Shown one piece after another: positions 19,159 through 27,827 of a DNA stretch of 64,000 nucleotides (position 1 is its first letter; the number at the start of each line of letters is the position of its first letter). Location: positions 382,475 to 446,474 of the forward strand of contig NZ_JALXFV010000008.1 in the NCBI RefSeq assembly GCF_023699475.1. Reading direction: 5' to 3'. The position numbers were made by a program, and so were the translations under genes. The notes below the pieces were generated by a model. It had not been told where the DNA came from. It searched no databases and saw only the letters and a list, made by a program, of their open reading frames with translations. The DNA is from Halomarina rubra (lineage in GTDB: Archaea > Halobacteriota > Halobacteria > Halobacteriales > Haloarculaceae).

Positions 19159-19416
19159 ATGACCGAACACCTCAGCGGCCTGGCCGACGCCGACCCGGAG
19201 GAAGCGGCCGCCATCGTCGCCGCGGTCCGGGCACACCTGCGCGCGCAGGCCCCCGCCGCGGCCGCCGCCGACGAGAGCGAGGACACGTGGGAGGGGTCGC
19301 GCTGGTCGTTCGCCGGCCGCCTCGAAGCGACCGGCGTGCGCGGCCTACGCCGGCGCGTCCCGGCGTCCGCACCGCGCGACGCCTGGACCGCGTCGGGTCG
19401 GTCCGACCGGTTCTGA
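19159..19416 (+). CDS. pccX: small third subunit of propionyl-CoA carboxylase
   Basis: An 85-residue protein whose ATG lies five bases after the pccB stop. The N-terminal half ([20 protein letters not shown]) is a helix like that of actinobacterial acyl-CoA carboxylase epsilon subunits; the C-terminal half has W-rich and Arg-rich elements ([15 protein letters not shown]). From memory, Haloferax mediterranei PCC needs a small subunit named PccX encoded beside pccB; position, size and helix pattern fit, but the assignment rests on context. Confidence 0.8.
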   Translation: MTEHLSGLADADPEEAAAIVAAVRAHLRAQAPAAAAADESEDTWEGSRWSFAGRLEATGVRGLRRRVPASAPRDAWTASGRSDRF

Positions 19417-19459
19417 GGCGGGAGCGTCGCCGCTCACTGACTCCCGTTCGCTACGCCGC

Positions 19460-19957
19460 TCAGAGCGGCGTGACCGCGTCGCCGACGGCGAGTTCGCCCG
19501 ACTCGACGATGCGTGCGCGCAGGCCGCCGCGGTGGACCAGCGCCTCTCTGATACCTCGCTTCTCCAGTGACCGTTCGAGGTACGAACAGGGCTCACAGAG
19601 TTCGACGCCCTCGCAGACCGCCTCGCCGACGCGGAATCGCTCGCCGACGAGGTGGTCGAGCGCGACCCCGCCGACCGTGACGTTCCGTCGGTGTTCGCCC
19701 GGGGAGAGCGTCACGTCGTAGTCGCGTTCGACGGCCGCGAGCGTCTCCCGTTCGATGAGCGTGACGTCGTTGGGCGTCTCGCTGGCCGCGTCCGAGAAGG
19801 TGCCCGCGCCGTCGAAGTACCGGTCGCCGCGCAGGCCGCGGTCGGCGACGGCCTCGACTCGCTCGACCGGTTCGACGGGGGCCGCCGACTCGGGGGCGAC
19901 GTGAACTGCGAGAACGGTGCCGGGTCGGGGGGCGGTCGTCTCCGCGTCGTCGTCCAT
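19460..19957 (-). CDS. MOSC domain protein
   Basis: A 165-residue single-domain MOSC protein. Family elements are GLRGDRYF (residues ~41-48), NDVTLIERETLAAV, RRNVTVGGVALDHLVGERFRVG and the Cys-containing CEGVELCEPCSYLE near residue 115-128, where a sulfur-carrying cysteine is expected. MOSC domains act in molybdenum-cofactor sulfuration or related sulfur transfer to metabolites; no Moco gene lies nearby. It sits opposite-strand between pccX and pccA. Confidence 0.92.
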   Translation of the reverse strand: MDDDAETTAPRPGTVLAVHVAPESAAPVEPVERVEAVADRGLRGDRYFDGAGTFSDAASETPNDVTLIERETLAAVERDYDVTLSPGEHRRNVTVGGVALDHLVGERFRVGEAVCEGVELCEPCSYLERSLEKRGIREALVHRGGLRARIVESGELAVGDAVTPL

Positions 19958-20045
19958 ACCACGAGTACGTCGACCGCGAGGTAACTCTTCGGCCGACGGG
20001 GAACCGGGAGGTTCGGTCGGCCGCGCGAGTCGCGGCGCGCGGGGG

Positions 20046-20726
20046 TCAGACTACGGCCCAGTCGTCGACGATGAGGCCGTCGACGCCCATCTCGCGGAGT
20101 CGCCGGGCGGTCGCCGGGCGGGCGACCGTCCACACGTTGACCGCGAACCCCTCCTCCTGTGCCCGCGCGATTCGGTCGGAACTGTCGGTACACAGCCCTA
20201 CCGAGGGGTGGAGCGCGGCGCAGTCGAGGGTCCGCGCCCGCGCGAGACCGTGTCGCCAGTCGCGGCCGAGTCGCTTCAACTCCTGGTGGAACAGGTAGCC
20301 CAGTGGGAGGTCCGACACCGCACGGACCTCCTGGAGCGCGGCCGGTTCGAACGAGGAGACCAGCACGTCGTTCGCCACGCCGTCGAGGACGGCGAGGAGG
20401 TCGCCGGCCATCCCGGCATGTTTCAGTTCGACGTTGACGCCGACGGCGTCGGGGACGTCCGCGAGGAGGGCCGCGAGGAGGGGGATGGACTCGTCGCTGT
20501 CGAGGACGCGAAGCGACTCCAGGCGAGCGTAGGCGGTCTCCGAGACCCGACCGCGCGCGCCGGTGAGTCTGCGGAGGCGGTCGTCGTGACAGACGACGAG
20601 TTCGCCCGAGCCACAGCGACGGACATCGATCTCGACCATGTCGACGTGGGCGGCCGCCCGACGGACCGCGAGGCGGGTGTTCTCGGGTGCCCGGTCGGCA
20701 CACCCGCGATGCCCGATGACCTGCAT
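20046..20726 (-). CDS. ugpQ: glycerophosphodiester phosphodiesterase
   Basis: A 226-residue cytoplasmic TIM-barrel enzyme that splits glycerophosphodiesters into glycerol-3-phosphate and an alcohol. Catalytic and metal motifs are visible: IGHRGCADRAPENT (His and Arg near the start), VEIDVRR, VVCHDDRLRRLTG and NVELKH. No signal peptide is present. ATG 20726 begins directly before the first beta strand. A possible TATA element (CTATTT on its coding strand) lies ~30 bases upstream. It is divergent from pccA. Confidence 0.93.
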   Translation of the reverse strand: MQVIGHRGCADRAPENTRLAVRRAAAHVDMVEIDVRRCGSGELVVCHDDRLRRLTGARGRVSETAYARLESLRVLDSDESIPLLAALLADVPDAVGVNVELKHAGMAGDLLAVLDGVANDVLVSSFEPAALQEVRAVSDLPLGYLFHQELKRLGRDWRHGLARARTLDCAALHPSVGLCTDSSDRIARAQEEGFAVNVWTVARPATARRLREMGVDGLIVDDWAVV

Positions 20727-20826
20727 ACCGCTTTCGATGACGTCGACTGACAAATAGCTCCGCGGTGAGGCTGGACACTCGGGACCGATAGAAACAGGTA
20801 CCCGTTGGGAATAGTGCCACGCAAGA

Positions 20827-22632
<1,806 letters not shown>

Positions 22633-22652
22633 CAACGACCTTTTACGCACGC

Positions 22653-22677
22653 GCCGGGGTCGCTCTGCGACCCCGGC
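22653..22677 (+). terminator. strong hairpin after pccA, probable 3' end
   Basis: GCCGGGGTCGC (22653-22663), loop TCT, GCGACCCCGGC (22667-22677): an 11-base perfect stem, 20 bases after the pccA stop. Flanking TTTACGCAC and GTGTAAA can extend it with a bulge. A T-run (CTTTTA, 22640-22645) precedes it, the element archaeal RNA polymerase is known to stop at. Whether the hairpin terminates or stabilises the RNA cannot be told. Confidence 0.6.
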
Positions 22678-22881
22678 AGTGTAAACGCTCGAACGAAAGG
22701 ATTCGTCGCCCAGTTCACGCTCCTCGAACGTTCCGTTCGCTCGTCAGCCCGCTCACTCGTTTCACTCGTCGCAGTACAGCGTGCTGGCGACGACTGCACC
22801 GACAGCACTGCACCGCTCCGCCCCGAATCACATCCACCCCGACCGTGGACACTAAACTGCTCGACCACCTCCTCTCTGGTA

Positions 22882-23196
22882 ATGAGTAGTGACGCCGCCG
22901 CAGTCGACGAGAACGACCTCCGCGAGCGCATCACCCAGTTCCTGATGCGGAACTTCCCGCAGATAGAGGGCCACGGCGGGAGCCACGAGATTCTCGACCT
23001 CGACGTCGAGGCGGGGTCGGTCACCATCGCGCTCGGCGGCGCGTGCGAGGGCTGTGGGGTCTCGCCGATGACCACCCAGGCGCTCGAAGCGCGCCTCCCC
23101 CGCGAGATTCCAGAGATTCAGGTCGTCCGCGCGGAGACGAGCGACACGTTCTCGGCTGGCGGTCGCGGCTTCGACCCCGACGACGTCCCGTTCTGA
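22882..23196 (+). CDS. NifU-like C-terminal domain protein (Fe-S scaffold/carrier)
   Basis: A 104-residue protein consisting of the Nfu domain alone. The cluster-binding CxxC is Cys55-x2-Cys58 in GGACEGCGVSPMT, preceded by the typical LRERITQFLMRNFPQIEGHGG helix. Nfu proteins carry a 4Fe-4S or 2Fe-2S cluster between subunits and deliver it to target enzymes. A short leader with CTAAAC about 30 bases upstream of ATG 22882 may be its TATA box. birA follows after 65 bases on the same strand. Confidence 0.92.
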   Translation: MSSDAAAVDENDLRERITQFLMRNFPQIEGHGGSHEILDLDVEAGSVTIALGGACEGCGVSPMTTQALEARLPREIPEIQVVRAETSDTFSAGGRGFDPDDVPF

Positions 23197-23261
23197 GCGG
23201 CCGTCCGATTCCTTCCGCACTGGACGAACAGTCTCAAGCACCCTCCAGCGCAAGCGAGCGC

Positions 23262-24212
23262 ATGAACCAGACGCGCTTGCGGGTCCTCGAAGCGCTCACC
23301 GACGGCCCGGTGACGGGGCCTGCCATCGCCGAGCACCTCGACGTCTCGCGGAACGCGGTGTGGAAACACGTCGAGGCGCTGCGCGAGGACGGCTTCGACG
23401 TCCGGAGCGGCGACGACGGCTACACGCTCGGCGGGCTGCCGGCGCTCCACGAACTGTCGGTCGTGCTCGGTCTCGACGCGCCGTTCACCGTCGAGTCACA
23501 CGCGCGACTCGACTCGACCAATCGTCGGGGACGCGACCTCGCCGAGGAGGGCGCTGCGGACGTGGTCGTCCTCGCGAACGAACAGACCAGCGGGCGCGGC
23601 CGCCTCGACCGGACGTGGGAAGCACCGCCGGGTGGAGTCTACCTGAGCATCGTCGTCCGTCCCGACGTGCCGATGCGCGACGCGCCGCTGTTCACGCTCG
23701 CCGCCGCCGTCGCGACCGCACGCGCTGCCCGCGAGCAAGGCGCCGACGCGCACATCAAGTGGCCGAACGACGTGGTGGTTCCGAGAGACGGCACCAGCTA
23801 CGACAAACTGTCGGGCATCCTGACGGAGATGCAGGGCGAGGCCGACCGCGTCGAGTGGGTGCTCCCCGGCATCGGGACGAACGCCGAGGCGAGCACCGCA
23901 GACCTCCCAGAGGGGGCGACGAGCATCCGCGCCGAGACCGGTGCGGTTGACCGGCGCGCGTTCGTCCAGCGGTTGCTGGAGGAGTTCGACGCCCTCCGGG
24001 AGAACCTCGATTCGGTCGTTCCCGCGTGGCGCGAACTGGCGCTCACGCTCGGCCAACGCGTCCGCGTGGAGACGCCCGACGGCGACGTCGTCGGCGAGGC
24101 TATCGACGTCGAACGGCCGGGAACGCTCGTGGTCCGCCGCGACGACGGCGAGGAGGTTCGGGTGAACGCGGGCGACTGCGAGCACCTGCGGCCGGTCGCC
24201 AGCGAGGATTAG
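23262..24212 (+). CDS. birA: biotin-[acetyl-CoA-carboxylase] ligase with N-terminal HTH
   Basis: A 316-residue bifunctional protein. Residues ~1-60 are a winged helix (TGPAIAEHLDVSRNAVWKHVEALR), so it may also repress transcription as in E. coli BirA. The ligase domain has the biotinyl-adenylate loop SGRGRLDRTWEAPPGGVYLS (near residue 108-127), KWPNDV, KLSGILTE and an SH3-like C-terminal domain (QRVRVETPDGDVVGEA). It attaches biotin to PccA. The gene is convergent with and overlaps the amidohydrolase gene by four bases. Confidence 0.96.
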   Translation: MNQTRLRVLEALTDGPVTGPAIAEHLDVSRNAVWKHVEALREDGFDVRSGDDGYTLGGLPALHELSVVLGLDAPFTVESHARLDSTNRRGRDLAEEGAADVVVLANEQTSGRGRLDRTWEAPPGGVYLSIVVRPDVPMRDAPLFTLAAAVATARAAREQGADAHIKWPNDVVVPRDGTSYDKLSGILTEMQGEADRVEWVLPGIGTNAEASTADLPEGATSIRAETGAVDRRAFVQRLLEEFDALRENLDSVVPAWRELALTLGQRVRVETPDGDVVGEAIDVERPGTLVVRRDDGEEVRVNAGDCEHLRPVASED

Positions 24213-25288
24213 GGGAGCAGCACGCGCTCGACGTCGCTCGTTCCAGCGCGCCGGACGACCGCCCGGACCACCTCCTGTGCGCCCGCGAGGTTGTCCGAAT
24301 CGCCGTCGAGCACCAGCAGTCGGGCGTCGCGGCCCGGTTCGACGACGCCGCAGTTCAGCCCCAGCGCGTCCGCGCCGGCGTGGGTCGCCATCCCGAGTAT
24401 TTCGGTGGCCGTAAGGTCGTACAGCTTCGCTGTGAACTCCATCTCGCGGAACATCGACGGGGCGTTGAGGAAGACGTTGTCCGTCCCGAGCGCGACCGTC
24501 GTGTGCTCCCGAAGCTCCTCGACGGGTGGGAGACCGACGTCGGTGACGAGGTTCGAGCGCGGACAGACCGCGACGGGAATCTCCTCGTCGGCGACCCGCT
24601 GGAGGTGGTCCGAATCGGCGTGGACCATGTGGACGAGCAGGTCAGGGTCGAGCGCGAGCGCGGGGTCGATATCGCTGGCGTCCACCTCGCCGGCGTGGAT
24701 GGCGAACGGCTTGCCGGCGTCGCGGGTCGCCGCCCGCTCGTCGGTGAAGTCGTAGTCGTTCGCGCCGCTCGCGCCGAACCCGTCGGCGACGTCGAGCACG
24801 GCCGTCTCCTCACGTCCGAACACCCGCGCGTCGATGGCGAGGTCGTCGAGCGCCCGGTGGAGGAGGTCGACGCCCGCGACGCCACCTTCGCGGAACTCGA
24901 AGAACGCGCCGGTCCCCGACCGCTCCATGTACCGCAAGGAGCGAACCATCCCGGCGACGAGGTCGGCGTCGTCGGCCGCCCGCAGGAGGCGGTGTTTCAG
25001 ACCGTCCGGTGGCGCGACGAGTTCCTCCAGCGAGAGACCGCCGCCGGCCTCCTTGGCGATGGAGTCGCCGATGTGGGTGTGGGCGTTGACGAACGCCGGG
25101 AGGACGACGGCGTCGGAGTCGACCGGCGCCTCCTCGACGGCCGTTACCGTGCCGTCCTCGACGACGACGCGACCCTCCACGGGGTCGAACTCGCGCCCGC
25201 GGAGAATCGTCCCTTCGACCGTCGTCTCACCGTCGGTGGTGACGACGTCCGGGTCTCCGGTCGGCGTGTCGTGACTGTCACCGTTCAT
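24209..25288 (-). CDS. amidohydrolase-superfamily enzyme (deaminase/chlorohydrolase-like)
   Basis: A 359-residue metal-dependent hydrolase. Metal ligands are His70 and His72 (NAHTHIGD), a His in AIHAGE, a His in MVHADSDHL and an Asp in ALGTDNVFLN, the single-metal pattern of the cytosine/guanine/adenosine-type deaminases. A small beta-sandwich is formed by N- and C-terminal ends (VEPGRDARLLVLDGD). Its ATG lies one base past the stop of the upstream HD-domain gene, so the two are co-transcribed. Substrate unknown; an N-heterocycle is plausible. Confidence 0.88.
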   Translation of the reverse strand: MNGDSHDTPTGDPDVVTTDGETTVEGTILRGREFDPVEGRVVVEDGTVTAVEEAPVDSDAVVLPAFVNAHTHIGDSIAKEAGGGLSLEELVAPPDGLKHRLLRAADDADLVAGMVRSLRYMERSGTGAFFEFREGGVAGVDLLHRALDDLAIDARVFGREETAVLDVADGFGASGANDYDFTDERAATRDAGKPFAIHAGEVDASDIDPALALDPDLLVHMVHADSDHLQRVADEEIPVAVCPRSNLVTDVGLPPVEELREHTTVALGTDNVFLNAPSMFREMEFTAKLYDLTATEILGMATHAGADALGLNCGVVEPGRDARLLVLDGDSDNLAGAQEVVRAVVRRAGTSDVERVLLP

Positions 25289-25289
25289 C

Positions 25290-26516
25290 TCAGAGCGCCT
25301 CGAACTCGTCGAGCGTCGCGGGCCGGGACTCGCGGATGTCGCTCACCAGCGCGTCGAGGTCCAGGCCGAGGACCGCCTCGGCGGCGTGGCCGACCTGTTC
25401 GGTCTCCTCGCGCGGGGCGTAGACGCCGAGTCGCCACTGGTCGCGCTGGACCCGCAGGACGGCCTTGACGAGCGTCGACTGCTCGCGCAGGCGACGGACC
25501 TGCCCGTTGACGACGACGCGACTGGTCGACTCCGGGATGGAGGGTCGCGACGGCACGTCGAGGACGACGTGTTCGGGGTCGACGCCGGCCTCCTCGGCGA
25601 CCTCGCGTTCGAACTCGCGAATGGCGTCGTGGTCGGCGTCGATGAGGTCCTCGTCGACGGCGTCGAACTCAGCCCACACCGCCCGTTTGTAGAGGTCGCG
25701 CGTGTCGAGACGGCGGGCGTACTCGGCGGTCTCCTCACAGCGCCGGAGCGCGACGGTGAGGTCGCGGTCGTCCATCCGCCGGAGCGTCCAGGCGTCGGTC
25801 GCGTCCGCCCGGAGCAGGCCCTCCGCGGCGCGCCGGAGCATCGACTTCGAGATGCGCGCGACGTGGTGGCTGTAGACGGTGGGGTTCATCAGCGCACGAG
25901 CGAGCAACAACGACTCGCCGGTCTGGACGTTCCCCTCTCCGAGCACCAGTTCGCCCTCGGTGAAGTCGAGTTCCCGCACGAGTCGGCCGGTGTCGATGGT
26001 GCCGTAGGGGACGCCGGTGTGGTGGGCGTCGCGGACGAGGTAGTCCATCCGGTCGACGTCCAACTCCCCGGAGACCAACTGGCCGTACTTCCCCTCCCCG
26101 CGGACGAGGTCGGCGACCGACGACGGCGAGAGGTCGTGTTCGCGCAGCACCTCGGCGACCTGCCCCTCCCCGAGCAGATCGTCGATCTCGTCGTGGTACC
26201 GCCCCGTCTGGCGGTAGATGAGCCCTTCGAGGTTGTGGGAGTACGGACCGTGGCCGGTGTCGTGGAGCAACGCGGCGGCGCGGATTCGGTCGGCGTTCTG
26301 GCCCTCGATACCGAGGTTGTCGAGCGCGCGGTCGGCGAGGTGGTAGACGCCCAGCGAGTGCTCGAATCGCGTGTGGTTCGCCGAGGGGTAGACGAACGAG
26401 ACGGTACCGAGCTGTCGGATGCGCCTGAGTCGCTGGACGAGCGGCGTGTCGAGCAGCGCCTCGGCCACACCGTCGACCTCGATGTGGTCGTGGACGCTGT
26501 CCTTGATGGAAATCAT
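25290..26516 (-). CDS. HD-domain phosphohydrolase (dNTPase/SAMHD1-like), paralogue 1
   Basis: A 408-residue protein starting at ATG 26516 (MISIKDSVHDHIEV). The metal-binding H...HD...D set is His53 (NHTRFEHSLG), His95-Asp96 (LLHDTGHGPYSH) and an Asp in VDRMDYLVRDAHHTGVPYG. The layout is that of SAMHD1/dGTPase-like HD hydrolases, which cleave dNTPs to nucleoside and triphosphate; some members have other activities. It is followed after one base by the amidohydrolase gene and preceded by a paralogue ending 117 bases upstream. Confidence 0.93.
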   Translation of the reverse strand: MISIKDSVHDHIEVDGVAEALLDTPLVQRLRRIRQLGTVSFVYPSANHTRFEHSLGVYHLADRALDNLGIEGQNADRIRAAALLHDTGHGPYSHNLEGLIYRQTGRYHDEIDDLLGEGQVAEVLREHDLSPSSVADLVRGEGKYGQLVSGELDVDRMDYLVRDAHHTGVPYGTIDTGRLVRELDFTEGELVLGEGNVQTGESLLLARALMNPTVYSHHVARISKSMLRRAAEGLLRADATDAWTLRRMDDRDLTVALRRCEETAEYARRLDTRDLYKRAVWAEFDAVDEDLIDADHDAIREFEREVAEEAGVDPEHVVLDVPSRPSIPESTSRVVVNGQVRRLREQSTLVKAVLRVQRDQWRLGVYAPREETEQVGHAAEAVLGLDLDALVSDIRESRPATLDEFEAL

Positions 26517-26633
26517 GGTCGCGGTTTGTTCGGGGTCGCTTAAAAACCGTCGCACCGAGTCGGCGTCAGCGCGGTCTCTCGTGCGGTTCAGCGCCCTCGG
26601 CGCTCGCTACCGCTCGGACTCGGCAGTGCCCGC

Positions 26634-27791
26634 TCACTCCCCGGCGATGCCGAGCACGTCCCGGGCCGCCGTCGCTACGTCGTCGACGCACTCGTCGGGC
26701 GTGTAGACGCCCAGTCGCCACCGCGCTCGCTCGCCCGCACGGAGCGCGCCGACGAGGTCGGACGCCGTCTCCAGCCGTTGGACGACACCACCGACGACGA
26801 CGCGGGCGTTGGCCTCCCGCATCGACGGGAGCGAGGGGACGTCGAGCAGGACGTCGTCGTCGGGCACGTTCGCGCGGTCGGCGATGTCGCGCTCGGCCTC
26901 TCGAATCGACTCGCGTGGGAACTCGGTGACGCCGGCCGGGACGGTCTCCTGACCGACCCACACCGCGCGTTTGAACAGGTCGCGTTCCTCGATGCGACGG
27001 CCGAGGTCGGGGGCGTGCTCGCGGAGGGCGAACAGCAGGTCGTGGTCGGCGAACCGTCGGAACGTCTCGATGGGGACGCCGCCGTCGACGATGCGCTCGG
27101 CACCGCGTTCGAGCATGGTTCCGGCGATACGCGAGACGTGGTGGCGGTAGACGATGCCGTTCATCAGCGACCGGGCGAGCAGCATCGACTCGGCGGTCTG
27201 GACGTTCCCCTCCGCGAGGACCAACTCGCCGTCACGGACCCGGAGCTGGCGGACGAGTCGGCCGGTGTCGATGGTGCCGTAGGGGACGCCGGTGTGGTGG
27301 GCGTCTCTGACCAGGTAGTCCATCCGGTCGACGTCGAGTTCGCCCGAGACGAGCTGGCCCAACTCGTCGTCGCCAGCGACGAGGTCGGCGACGCGGTCGG
27401 GCGAACAGTCGAACTCCCGCAACACGGCGGCGGCCTCGGTGCCCGACAGCAGGTCGTGGATCTCGTCGTGGTGCTCGCCCGCGTGGCGCATGATGACGTC
27501 CTCGGTCTGGTGACCGTAGGGTCCGTGGCCGATGTCGTGGAGGAGCGCGGCGGCCCGGACGTGGCGAGCGCGCTCGCCCGTGACGCCCAGCGAGTCGAGC
27601 GCCTGGCGCGCGAGGTGGTAGACGCCCAGCGAGTGCTCGAATCGCGTGTGGTTCGCCGAGGGGTAGACCAGTCGGACCGTCGAGAGCTGTTTGATGTGGC
27701 GTAACCGCTGGAAGGCGGGCGTGTCGACCAGTGCGTCCGCCAGCGGGTCGAGGGCGATGTGGTCGTGGACGCCGTCCTTGACCGTGTTCAT
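26634..27791 (-). CDS. HD-domain phosphohydrolase (dNTPase/SAMHD1-like), paralogue 2
   Basis: A 385-residue tandem copy of the preceding family, with the same catalytic positions His53, His95 and Asp96 (LLHDIGHGPYGHQ) and the same VDRMDYLVRDAHHTG block. The C-terminal third diverges and is shorter than in paralogue 1. DNA of the active-site regions is identical over 53 and 59 bases (27253-27305 and 27610-27668 against 25978-26030 and 26335-26393), while flanking parts differ. Start is ATG 27791. Confidence 0.93.
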   Translation of the reverse strand: MNTVKDGVHDHIALDPLADALVDTPAFQRLRHIKQLSTVRLVYPSANHTRFEHSLGVYHLARQALDSLGVTGERARHVRAAALLHDIGHGPYGHQTEDVIMRHAGEHHDEIHDLLSGTEAAAVLREFDCSPDRVADLVAGDDELGQLVSGELDVDRMDYLVRDAHHTGVPYGTIDTGRLVRQLRVRDGELVLAEGNVQTAESMLLARSLMNGIVYRHHVSRIAGTMLERGAERIVDGGVPIETFRRFADHDLLFALREHAPDLGRRIEERDLFKRAVWVGQETVPAGVTEFPRESIREAERDIADRANVPDDDVLLDVPSLPSMREANARVVVGGVVQRLETASDLVGALRAGERARWRLGVYTPDECVDDVATAARDVLGIAGE

Positions 27792-27827
27792 GTCCCTCGC
27801 TCGTGAGGGGGAGAGAAAGGTGCCTCG

